From assembly GCA_016721005.1 (NCBI GenBank), contig JADKJM010000018.1, positions 1 through 64,000 of the forward strand: a stretch of 64,000 bases of DNA, written 5' to 3'. The notes below the pieces were generated by a model. That model had not been told where the DNA came from, did not search any database, and saw nothing but the letters and a program-made list of their open reading frames with translations. Positions within the stretch are counted from its first letter, which is position 1; each line of letters starts with the position of its first letter. Below, piece after piece: positions 1 to 9,800 of this stretch. A program made the position numbers and the translations under genes. The DNA comes from Flavobacteriales bacterium (lineage in GTDB: Bacteria > Bacteroidota > Bacteroidia > Flavobacteriales_F > PHOS-HE28).

Positions 1-319
1 AAGATCAAGGAGGATAGGAGCACGTTCCCCATTTGCACGCTGGGGATGCCGTGGCGCAAGCCCACGAACATGGACTCGCCAGACGAGGCACGGCGGGGTA
101 CGCCATGCACAACCACTAGACCGGGGTGAGCCTGCGCTCGAAGCTTCCTCCGGTACAACGTGTCTGGAAGAAGTGGAAGAGGATGATACGGCTTTTAGCT
201 CTGCGGCGGCCATGATGAAGCCTTTGGACAACCCGTTGGCGGCCCTGCCACAACTGGAATAGCCAAAAAGGGGAATCTTAGCAGGAAGAGGGCATTCACC
301 AGTCGGCTCTTGCGATCAC
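1..319. other. Unassigned left edge
   Basis: No gene can be supported here. On the minus strand short stretches look translated, for example a hydrophobic run near 250-300 and a segment near 20-110 with a plausible codon pattern. Stops interrupt every frame, as in the frameshifted genes that follow. It may hold a further gene of the exopolysaccharide operon, but I do not recognise it. Confidence 0.3.
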
Positions 320-373
320 AAAGCCCGGGTTCTTGTGGCTAATGCATCCTTCCTGCTCACCTACCCGGGCTTT
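320..373 (-). terminator. Inverted repeat at the end of the glycosyltransferase gene
   Basis: Two perfect 11-nt arms, AAAGCCCGGGT at 320-330 and its complement at 363-373, flank a loop of about 32 nt. They sit exactly where the minus-strand glycosyltransferase ends. The loop is long and there is no strong T-run, so termination is inferred from position. Confidence 0.45.
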
Positions 374-1312
374 TGCAGGAGTAAGTTTTCACTTTCATCT
401 TGAGGCGTTCCATCGATGTGGAGCCGATGTAGCGCTTGAAGTACTCTCATGTCGCGGGCCTCAGTCTGGAATGACCAATCAGCGGATGTTGAACCGGGAA
501 GGCGCACTCGCTGCGGTCGGTTTGTTCTGCGGATTGTTCCAGGTCCATGGTGTTCGTGCCGCCTTCCCCGAAAACCGATATTGTCCACGAGGTTGGTGTG
601 CGGAATGATGTTGAGCTTGTGCCTGGCGCATCCGCGTGATGTCCAACTGAACGGTGAAAGGAGTCTACTTATCCCGGCGTGGACGCGATCGAACATGAGG
701 TACACATCGTGCGCTTCACGGTCATTCAGGAAGAAATCACGCAGCCGCGAACTGTTTCCCGAGTGAAGGCCACAGGCCCATGCGTCCATCAGTGGTTCCA
801 CACCCGGCGCCAACTGCCCAGTTTCACGGTATGCGCCGTAGCCGTGCGCGCTGGAAGCAGTAGTCGCCATCGGTTTCGGTACTCGCCATCGATCATCAGG
901 TTGCTGCCCATCACCACCCATACGCGCTGGTCCGGTGCGGTAATGCTCTACCATCTCCTTACAGAAGGGAAGAAGCTCTGCACGGGCAAGGTGTCGTCCT
1001 CCGTTACCCATCCTCCTCCTCGTGCGCGAAGAACTATCACGCTATCGCGGAGCCTACTCCCTTTCGCAACCCTACGTTCTTCCTTCGCCAGCGCGTATGC
1101 AACCTGCACGGCCAGTTCACTTCCTTCGCGAGTGCGTATCATCACACGCCGCTTGTTCCGCTTTCATTGCGTGGGCCATCGGCCGCGAAGTACAAGCGGT
1201 GGCCTTGCCTGCTTGATGGCCTGAAGACCTGGCTGCAGCGGACCGATCCGGCTGAAGCCATCAGCAACACCGGCGTGGTGAGTTGAAGCGGAACTCCTGT
1301 GATGCGTCTCAT
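361..1312 (-). pseudogene. Glycosyltransferase family 2-like protein (HlpA-like), frameshifted
   Basis: Several minus-strand frames must be joined to read this protein. The N-terminus has a fragment resembling LYFAADGPRNE. It is followed by an acidic EDDTLP motif leading into FFPFCKEMVEHY, and a WRRVWNHYDALMDAW-like segment. The C-terminus has LNIIPHTNLVDNIGF, which is diagnostic of the HlpA-like glycosyltransferases whose C-terminus reads NLVxNIGF. The reconstructed length, about 310 residues, is normal for the family. It would transfer a sugar in the cytoplasm during exopolysaccharide assembly, in line with wza, wzc and a flippase upstream on the same strand. At least four frameshifts are needed. 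The ATG at 1312 is the best start I see, but is approximate. I judge the breaks to be sequence errors, although true decay cannot be excluded. Confidence 0.65.
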
Positions 1313-2638
1313 GGTGGATGTTCACCTGGTTGTTCCGGTGGGAAGGTGGATAGTCTGAGAACATGGAAATGGCGTGTCGTGCAACGGTGCGTGAAGAGGC
1401 GAACTCATCCACGAAGCGGTAGAGGAACAACTGCATCAAGCATCGGTGTACCGTACGGCCACATCCTGCGCTAGGTTCTCAGCGGTCATGCGGAAGCCGA
1501 TCTTGATGCAACCTGCCGCGAAGGGGCCGTCGGCAATAATATATTGGTTACCGTGTACGCCATCACCAATTGGCTCTTGGCATACGCGTGACACCCCGCG
1601 AGTCTGGTCTCCGTGTTCATCCGCGTGGTCCGCGTTATCCTCTCCACACCGGAAGGCACGGAGCGCCTCTCCTCGAGGCCGACGATGCTGGCGGTCACGT
1701 CCGGGTCCTTGCGGGATTGTGTGCAGCGCTTACCGCCAGCGCAATTGCCGATCCCACAGAAAATAGGCTTGCGCTGACACCCTTCTGCCTGACCATTGCA
1801 AGGCGCGGTACTTCAACTTGTGCAGGGAAAGGTGAACCACAGGCGGTCCTCCCGCAGCACGAAGGTCACGTGTTCTTCGGCGCGGTGGTGAACTGATCAA
1901 GCATCGAAAGCCTTCACCCGCCGGTGAACCGTTCGATGTCCACTTTGGATTTGTCCGGATGTGCATATCCCTTCAGTGAGGCATACCTACTCGAAGTCGG
2001 TGAGGAAGGTCTTCACTTGTTCGTTGATGGAGCGGTACCAGCCGTGGGCCTTGCTGAGTTTCTGGTCCACCAGCCATACTCTCCGCCACCACCGCGCGGC
2101 ACCTGCCACTCGAACGACCGCGGGAGCGATCAGCAATTCGCCGAGGTCCGGGTATGACGATCGATTTGGTACTGCGCATTCCACAGCCTTCCAGCAACAC
2201 ATGACCGTAGAGGGTAATCGATGGCGTTCAGGACCATCACGCGTTTGTGCGGGGAAGCTATCACTTCTCCGTCTCGGACCGGTACGTGCTCATCGCTCCG
2301 CTGCTCGGGAGTCCTCCATCAGCGCATCGGTCAACCTACCGCTCGGCCCCATCACCACCTGCAGGCGACCTTCCTCCCTTCCCGATGCTACCTAAGCATC
2401 ACGTGGGATCCACCGCGAAGCCGACCGGCGACCGCGGTAGAACAGATAGCCGCATGTCGTGCACGTGTAATTTCGCCGAACATGGATGCCGGGGAACACC
2501 ACGTCCACGGCTTTGGGGTCCGATGCCACAAGCCGGACAACTCCGCTCCGCGAACGCGTTCCGGAAAAACCGGCACGAGGTGCGGATAACGCTCCATTGG
2601 CCCGGTGGAATCGCTCAGAAGGTGAAGATGCCACGTAA
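1313..2638 (-). pseudogene. Unidentified frameshifted gene(s) between glycosyltransferase and flippase
   Basis: The minus strand carries coding-like fragments in all three frames. Examples are VASDPKAVDVVFPGIHV followed by YTCTTCGYLFYR near 2450-2530, VDQKLSKAHGWYRSINEQ near 2000-2080, and IADGPFAAGCIKIGF near 1480-1540. The space holds one protein of about 400-430 residues, or two smaller ones. I do not recognise the family. Position inside an exopolysaccharide operon suggests a glycosyltransferase, modifying enzyme or polymerase, but that is only context. The CTTC pair suggests a small metal site or a disulfide. The plus-strand reading frames here look like shadows. Confidence 0.35.
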
Positions 2639-3911
2639 CTAAATCATGAGGCCGAGGTTCTCCGCATGCGTGGCACGAAAAGATCGATCACGAAGATGCA
2701 CTCGTGAAGGGGGGATCATGGTCGCGATGACCGCTCCTTTGGAGGCATAGAGCGGGACCATCAGCCAGTTCACTGGCGATGTTCGTGGAACGCCCGACCA
2801 CTGCGGTGAGCAGCGAGTACTTGAACAGGCTTTCATTCACGATGAAACTGCCCTTCCCCATACCCATGTTGGTGAAGAAAAACCGGATGGAGAACAGGGC
2901 GAGCAAGGAATCCTCCGGCTTACCGGAACTCCTCGCCGAAGAAGAAGGTGATCAAGGCCTGCACATGAGGTAAAGCCGGGATCCCCCATGGCGAGGAAGG
3001 TCAGAACATGAGTCTGTATTGGTTCAGTAGGCGATCCTTGAACAACGGCTCCTCCTCCCCCACTCTGCGCGGTGATCGCGGGTGCGAGGACCTACCGAGT
3101 GGGCCGTCCCGGAAACTCAACGCCTCGATCGTCCGCAAGGCCACGGAATACTGGCCCACTCATGAAGGCCGCATCCTCACCCTTGCTTTGGGTGAGGATG
3201 TCCCTCGATAATCACTTGGTCGATCGCCTGGATGTACAACGCCATGCCGTAGATGAGCATCGGCCATGATTCGCGGAGCAGGTACCGCACCATCGGTCCG
3301 GTGCTGCGCCATTCCCGCCAATTGCCTCCTGCCCGTGCGAACACGATCAGGTAAGCGGCGGCCAACACCGTGTTCTCGATCACATACACCCACGCGAACA
3401 GATCAGCGCCCCTTGCGCGTGAGGTAACCAAGATGCATGGCACCCACCAAGGCGAACTTGGCCGATGAGCTCGCCACCGCCCGCACGATCGTGCAATGGC
3501 GGACCTACGCGCTTTCATCTCCGCCATGAACCAGTGATCGATCACGGTGAAGGGCCGGAGCAGTTCCGCACTGGAGATCACCACGATCAGCGCCACCGTA
3601 AGGCCGTCCATGTCCCCGAGGATGGCTCCGAGCGTGGCGCGAATCGCCATCAGGATCGCCCCGAACAGTCGATCATCGCGCCGGTGCCGAGCAACTCATT
3701 GCGCTTCTCCGGGTGCTTCACCTGGGTCCCGCACAAGGATGTCATCGATGCCCGCCGATCCTAAGGCGAAGAAGAGCCCTACGAAACCCGTGGCGTAGTT
3801 CAGGTGCCCGAAAATGGTGTCGCCTGGGAGGCGGGCCACGTAGATGCCCGTGACCAGCACCACGCCCAAGCGCAACACGCGCTCCACGAAAAGCCACGAA
3901 AGACCTGTCAT
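2639..3911 (-). pseudogene. Oligosaccharide flippase (Wzx/MATE-fold), frameshifted
   Basis: Joined minus-strand frames give a multi-pass membrane protein of about 420 residues, the normal flippase size. The N-terminus starts MTGLSWLFVERVLRLGVVLV at 3911, followed by the typical first-helix pattern ending in YATGFVGLFFALGSAG. The middle (about 3180-3650) contains GDMDGLTVALIVVISSAELL and PMLIYGMALYIQAIDQVII. The C-terminus has NWLMVPLYASKGAVIATMIS, the usual flippase pattern in which a loop precedes GAAIAT. It would move lipid-linked repeat units across the inner membrane. The start lies 37 bp downstream of the wzc stop, which supports one operon. At least three frameshifts are required. Confidence 0.75.
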
Positions 3912-3947
3912 GATGTTGCGTGAACCTTCGAACGGATCGTGCGCGGG

Positions 3948-6273
3948 TCACCGACCTACCGGAGTGTAATAGCCGTAGCCCTGGCGCGCTCGGCCTTCAC
4001 ATCATTGAGCAGGAGGTCCACGCGACCCACCTTGCCGTTGGCCACCATCTCGTTGATTCGCCGCAAGGCCCGGCGCGGGTGTGTCGCTCACGGACCACGT
4101 ACAGGCTCAGATCCAGATGGCCAACAAACACGACGAATCGCTCACCAATCCGATCGGCGAGGCATCCACGATGATGTGATCAGTAGCGCTCTCGCACGGT
4201 CGCGAACAATTCGGCCATCCAGGGATCCTCGGCCAACTCCGAAGGGTTCGGCGGGATCGGTCTCGCGCCGATCACAGCCGGTAAACCGATGTCCGACTTC
4301 TGGATGATGGACCCCAGGTCGGTCTCCCCGATCAGGAACGTGCTGAGGCCCGGCCCATCGTTCAGGTCCATCGTCTTGTGCACGTTCGGTCGACGCATGT
4401 CCGCATCGATCAATAGAACGCGTTTCCCGGACAATGCCATCACACTGGTAAGGTTCACCGCGCAGAAGGTCTTGCCCTCCCCGCTGCTGGAGGAGGTGAA
4501 GCCCAGCACGGCGCGACATTCGCATTGAGGTATTGCAGGTTGATCCGCACCGTCCGGAACGCTTCAGCGAGCATGCTCTTCAGCTCGTCCGGCAGCACAC
4601 GCTTGCGTTTGCTGGAGGGATCGACCCAAGAACAGGTAAGCTGCTCACGCGCTTCAATTCCTCCGGGTCAGCAATGCTGTCGTTGAAGGAAATCACGAAC
4701 AAGGATGATCGGCACGGGGATCCGGAGGCCGATGAACAACGCGCCACCCAGCACCAACTTCTTCTGCGGGCCCACTGATCCACCACCGACCACATTCGCT
4801 TCATCGATGATCGCTCTTGTCCACTTCATCCCGATGCGATGGCGATGCCCGCCTCCGCACGCTTCTCCATGAGGTAGTTGTACGGTGTTTCACTCAACTG
4901 GAACTTGCGCTCTTGATACAACTGCTTGCTGTCCTCCCGGCGCACGACCCAACGAATAGGCGATGATTCAGCCCAAGCGACCGCTCAGGTCCGTGAGGGT
5001 GATGTCCGCTTCGGTGAGGATGTTCTGGGCCGTCTGTTCCAGCGTGCTCAGCAAGTTGCGGCGACGACGCTCCATGGCCACTACGGTAGGATTGCTCTTG
5101 CCACCGCTCTGCGGCCGGGCGCACTCAGATCCGCGGAGAGAGCCGTATAATATCAAGGATCGAGTTGTTGAGCTACAGGGTCCTCGAAGCCGGACGGTGG
5201 AGGAAGTTGCTATCGTCCGATGACCGGAGCTTGTCCACCACCCCGGAGCAATAGCTCCACTTCCGACGAACGATGGAGATCTGGTCACCAAGGCGGCTCC
5301 GTTCATGGAACAGCGCGTCCGAAACATTGCCCACCGGGCCCGGCATTCCGGAGGTCAGCCGCTGTTGCGCGATCCGTTCTCGGCCTCCTTCAACGTACCG
5401 CCACCGTGTCGATCGGGTATCGATGGAGTCGATGGTCTTGATCCATTCTGCTGCTGCTTGCGGAGCTCCCTTCAATGAGAGTCTCCATCAGTTTGTTGAT
5501 GAATACCGACTCCTTGTTCGTTGAGGTCCCGGTCAAGCTCAACGCCACCACCTGTCCATCGTTCTCCGGTTCCTCCACGTTCAGCCGCGAGATGTAGTTC
5601 GCGAACTGCTGGTGGGCTCACGATCGTGAAGTAGTAGTCCGACCCCGTCTCGTACACACGCGATAATCGAAAATTCGATGCGGAAGCTGAGGTTCTGCGC
5701 GGAGAACAGCTTGGCCAAATCGCGATGGTCTCCTCCACCTTGTATTCCGGCAGAAATCCCCCATCAACTCCTGCTTCTGGACATTGAAGGGGTTGCACGT
5801 TCTGCCCTTCGGCGGACACCGAATATGTTTCGCCGCACGTCACCTTCACGGATCTTCACGCCCACCACCTGCACGGCCACGGAATCCAATCACACGCGGA
5901 AGGGCGGATAGTCGTACCGTTCCTCGGTCATGAAATCGTGGGTCTCGTAATACGCCACACCGAAGTCGGCGTCGGGCGTTTTCCGCGATGTTCGAGCGCG
6001 AGGTCATGATCGCGATGTCATCCTCCAGTTGGAACTGCCCCGCACCAGGACATCCCCTTGAGGAAATCCTCTTTCTGTCCGAAGCCGGGCTTGCCACCTT
6101 CACCCATGAGAATGGTGGCCTGCACCATGTAGCTCTTCCAGGGGTTACGCTTCAGGTGGGCCACGCCCACTGCACCACAATGGTGCAAGTGATGAGAACC
6201 ACCACCACTTCGAGAACCGGTTTCGGATGATGACCCGCAGGTCAATGATGTCGTTAGCCGGGTTGGTCGGCAT
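3948..6273 (-). pseudogene. wzc: Exopolysaccharide tyrosine autokinase (Wzc-type, Wzz plus BY-kinase), frameshifted
   Basis: The reconstructed protein has about 770 residues. Near the N-terminus (6270-6140) a Wzz segment reads VDLRVIIRNRF and runs into a hydrophobic helix, then a periplasmic domain with IMTSRSNIAENA. The C-terminal half holds the bacterial tyrosine kinase. Walker A is TSSSSGEGKT at about 4450-4500, Walker A-prime is VLLIDADMRRPN at about 4400, and IPPNPSELA and DHIIVDASPIG follow. The last residues, read in the frame ending at 3948, are QGYGYYTPVGR, a compact tyrosine cluster expected to be autophosphorylated. The enzyme controls chain length and export together with Wza. At least six frameshifts interrupt it in this sequence. 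The start at 6273 begins MPTNPANDI. Confidence 0.78.
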
Positions 6274-6279
6274 GGATAA

Positions 6280-7041
6280 CCTGGTATTGTTCTGGATCGC
6301 CGTAAGACCACTGCCGCAGTGCTCAACGTACTGAGGGATGATGGCAACACCCAAGGTTGAGGCGGCTGCTTCGCGCACGCATGGCGGTACGTACACCACA
6401 TCATTCGGTAGCAGGTAGTAGTACTCGCTCCCGCAGCACCTCGGTGGTGGATAGATCGACGTAGAGCGATTGCTGCCGCCGCGGTCGCTTTGCCGCATGA
6501 GGGTGACGTGGCTCTTATCCGCGAATTCATTCGGCCCACCACCATAGCCAAGGCGTCGAGGATGGTGATGGTTATTGTACACCATATAGGTGCCGGGCCG
6601 CGACACGTTTCCCAAGAGGCTTATCCGCCAGTTGATACGTCTTCAGGATGACGGTGGCGTTGGTAAGTACTCATTGATGCGCTGCACCAGTTCCTGTGCT
6701 TCGCCGATGGTAAGGCCAGGAGCTTCCACCTTGCACCTGCGGCAATTGCACCATGCCGGTACGTGCGGAGAAGCCGTTCACGTAAAGGATGCATCACTCA
6801 GGCCAGCCGTACCGTTCTGGCTCTCCACGTTGAAGTAGCGGTGCGTTTGTTCATCAAGCCCAGTACCCTTATGGACATCACATCGTTCACTTGGATGCGG
6901 TACTCGAAGCGCTGGTTCTCGAACAACTTGCTCGCACTCAGGTGTGAGCGACGGGGTCGATGAGGTAGTTGGGGGACTTGGTACCCACGCAGCCAGAGGT
7001 GATACAAGGCCACCCAGAACAAAGAGATCGCGTACGCGCAT
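6280..7041 (-). pseudogene. wza: Polysaccharide export lipoprotein (Wza-type, SLBB), frameshifted
   Basis: Joined frames give an N-terminal signal sequence (MRVRDLFVLGGLVSPL) leading to a lipobox-like SGCVGTKSP. The polysaccharide-export domain follows, with YRIQVNDVMSIRVLG, then FTVNGFSARTGMVQLPQV and GLTIGEAQELVQRINEYL. An SLBB part with VSRPGTYMVYNN, LMRQSD and YYYLLPNDVVYVPP comes next, and a C-terminal hydrophobic tail. The product is an outer-membrane channel lipoprotein. Several frameshifts are present. The reading frame at the 3' end runs into wzc without a stop, which I read as an indel hiding the true wza stop. It is the first gene of the operon and has a consensus -7 element at 7107-7114. 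Confidence 0.75.
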
Positions 7042-7106
7042 GTCGGTAAAGGCTTAGAATTGCCGTGAGGTGGTCTGTTGATCGGGTTCACCATGCGCGG
7101 CATCGC

Positions 7107-7114
7107 CAAAGATA
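7107..7114 (-). promoter_or_regulatory. -7 promoter element of the exopolysaccharide operon
   Basis: The minus strand reads TATCTTTG, a perfect match to the Bacteroidota -7 consensus TAnnTTTG, about 65 bp before the wza start. No convincing -33 TTTG at the usual distance is visible. Confidence 0.5.
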
Positions 7115-7175
7115 GAGGCCTGCATTCAGAGGGACCGGAGTCCCTGCCGATGCGCTTTCAACGATCGTCGTGTGA

Positions 7176-8351
7176 TTAACCGGGCTGGTCGCTCGGCCTT
7201 TGAGCACTCCTCGACTGATAAGTCCGCTGCACCTCACTGGTGCCTTCGTAGATCTGCATGATCTTGGCGTCGCGCATCAAGCGCTCGTGGTACTCCTTCA
7301 CGTAGCCGTAGCCGCCGTGTACCTGCACCGCTTCCACGGTGGTGCGCATGGCCACCTCACTGGCAAAGACCTTCGCCATGGCACTGGCCTGGTCGTAGTT
7401 CAAGTTCTGGTCCTTCAGCCACGCCGCCTTCAAGCAAAGCAAACGAGCCGCTTCGATCTCCGTGGCCATGTCGGCCAGTTTGAAGGCGATCGCTTGGTGC
7501 TCACTGATGGCCTTGCCGAAGGCTTTGCGCTCCTTGCTGTAAGCCAGTGCGAGTTCATACGCACCGCTGGCGATGCCGAGCGCTTGTGATGCGATCCCGA
7601 TACGGCCACCGCTCAGTGTCTTCATCGCGAACGTGAATCCGAAGCCGTCTTCTCCGATACGATTCTCCTTCGGCACCTTCATGGAACATCAGCGTATGCG
7701 TGTCGCTTCCGCGGATGCCGAGCTTATCCTCCTTCGCGCCCACCACGAAGCCGGGCATGCCCTTCTCCACGATCAGGCAGTTGATGCCCTTGTGCTTTCG
7801 CCGCATCGGTCTGCGCCATCCCTAGGTAGGTGCTTGCGGTGCCGCCGTTGGTGATCCAGTTCTTGGTGCCGTTCAACAGGTAGTGGTCGCCCATGTCGAT
7901 GGCGGTGGTGCGCTGGCTGGGTGGCATCGCTACCCGCCTCGGTTCGCTCAAACAGAACGCACCGATCTGCACCCTTCGCCAATGGGACGAGGTACTTCTG
8001 TTTCTGCTCCTCGTTCGCGAACTCCTCCAATCCCCAACACACGAGGCTGTTGTTCACGCTCATCACCACGCTCGCACTCGCATCGATCTTGCCCTAATCT
8101 CCTCCTAAGTCAGCACGTAGCTGATGGTATCCGTACCGCCGCCGCCGTATTCCGGACTCACCATCATGCCTAGGAAACCGAGCTCGCCCAATTAGCGATC
8201 TCGTCCTTCCGGGAAGCGTTGTTCGCGATCGCGGTCGGTCCGCCGGGCTTCAAACACGTTCTGGGCGAAATCACAGGCGGCATCGCGCACTGCGATCACG
8301 CTCTTCGCTGAGTTCGAAGTTCAATCCGGCTAGGGTGGTGGTCTCCATCAT
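7176..8351 (-). pseudogene. Acyl-CoA dehydrogenase, frameshifted
   Basis: This FAD enzyme catalyses alpha,beta-dehydrogenation of acyl-CoA thioesters in fatty-acid or amino-acid breakdown. The protein starts MMETTTLAGLNFELSEE at 8351. Signature pieces in order are GFLGMMVSPEYGG and MSVNNSLVCWGLEEFA, a TEAGSD-type segment, and GGRIGIASQALGIA. QVHGGYGYVKEY and the C-terminal IYEGTSEVQR follow. The C-terminal 168 residues form one clean frame (7176-7682); the N-terminal half needs at least four frame changes. The reading frame at the end should continue as LISRGVLKG, so the last codons are also shifted. Expected length is about 380 residues. It is divergent from anmK, and the two share a 48-bp promoter region. 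Confidence 0.82.
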
Positions 8352-8370
8352 GGCGTGGGTGTAGGGAGCG

Positions 8371-8378
8371 CAAAAGTA
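8371..8378 (-). promoter_or_regulatory. -7 promoter element of the acyl-CoA dehydrogenase
   Basis: The minus strand reads TACTTTTG, matching TAnnTTTG, 20 bp upstream of the ATG at 8351. This spacing would give a short leader. Confidence 0.55.
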
Positions 8379-8399
8379 GCCGATACCTTCGCCCGTCGA

Positions 8400-9408
8400 A
8401 TGTCCAAGAGCATCAGGAAGAAAAGCAAATCCATCGGCACGTATCGTGTCGTAGGGGTCATGAGCGGAAGCTCATTGGACGGACTCGATCTCGCGCTTTG
8501 TGAATTGAAGTATGCGCGGGGGAAGTGGATCTGGCGGATCGAAAAGGCGCGGACCATTCCTTACCCACCGCGCATACAAGAGGCCTTGGAGCATGTGATG
8601 ACCGGTAACGCTTTTGCGTTGGCCGTGGTGGACACCGAGCTCGGCGAGTTCATCGGGGAGAAGTGCAAGCGGTTCGCCGGAGGAAAGGCCGATCGATCAG
8701 CAGTCACGGACACACCATTTTCCACATGCCACGCGGTGCGCTTACCAAGCAGGTCGGTTCCGGCGGGGCCATCGCGGCCATGAGCGGGATCACCACCGTG
8801 TGCGACTTCCGCAGCACCGATATGGCGCTCGGCGGACAAGGTGCTCCTTGGTGCCGATCGGGGAACAGCTGCTCTTTCCGAAGCACAGCGCCTTCCTGAT
8901 CATCGGTGGCATTTGCAACATCAGCATTCACACCGAGAAGCGGATCGTCGGGTACGATGTCTCCATCGGCAACCAAACACTGAACTTCCTCGCAGGGCTC
9001 CATCGGCAACCCTATGATGCGGACGGAACCCTTGCACGCTCAGGAGGATCGATGAAATGCTGCTGGATGATCCCAATGCCCTGCCCTTCCACAAAACGTC
9101 CGCCCCGATCACTCGGGCGTGAGTGGTTCATTGACGAAGTGCTGCCGCTCATCTCTGAAAAGAGCATCACCGTGAAAGATCGCTTGCGCACGGTGGTGGA
9201 GCACATCGCCATGCAGCCGGGGCAAGCATCGTGGAAAGTGGAAACACCGGTGCTGGTGACCGGCGGCGGCACGCACAATTCCTTTCTTCTTGAACTGGAT
9301 CGCGCGCATACCCAAGCGGCCATCCACGTACCGGACAAGCTCACCGTGGACTACAAGGAAGCGCTGGTCTTCGCATTGCTCGAGTGCTGCGCATGCGCGG
9401 CGAAGTGA
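8400..9408 (+). pseudogene. anmK: Anhydro-N-acetylmuramic acid kinase, frameshifted
   Basis: The product phosphorylates 1,6-anhydro-MurNAc during cell-wall recycling. The N-terminus contains YRVVGVMSGSSLDGLDLALC, the family ATP-binding signature. ISSHGHTIFHMP and a CDFRSTDMALGGQGAPLVP segment follow in the next frame. The third frame has LIIGGICNISI, YDVSIGNQTLNFLAG and, near the end, SLGREWFIDEVLP and LVTGGGTHNSFLLELD. The total of about 335-350 residues matches the family. At least four frame changes occur (about 8694, 8845, 9045 and 9105). The ATG at 8400 is preferred over the one at 8355 because the family begins shortly before the MSGSSLDG motif. Confidence 0.85.
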
Positions 9409-9800
9409 ATACGCTGAAAGCGTGACCGGCGCGAAGCGGGATAGCGTGGGCGGGGGGTGTATCTGGCTTGATAGGAAGGCAATAAGGACGACCGATTCAC
9501 CGTAACACTTTACCCTTGGCGCGTCTCGTTTCATCGGCCCGAGATGGCGGGAAGGCTTACATCGACGGCCGGAACCCAAACCGACCCAATTGCCCTTGCA
9601 AACAGATCGACACGCCATCGAAATTGGTAAGCTTCATCGGACGATCCTGATGGTCGAAGAACCCGGCGGCAGGACACTTCTTGTTTTGCGTCAAAGAGAT
9701 CGACCCAGGAACCAGATTGTCAAGATCCGACTACCACAAGGTATCCGTAGGTTCTTCGAACTACCAATATATTCGATGCATCTATAATAACACTCTTCAC
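9409..9800 (+). other. Intergenic region without a supported gene
   Basis: I see no recognisable protein in these 392 bp. The short plus-strand frame at 9590-9787 has no family features. The AT-rich stretch at 9765-9795, just before the next gene, is the likely promoter region, but it lacks a clear TAnnTTTG element. Confidence 0.4.
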
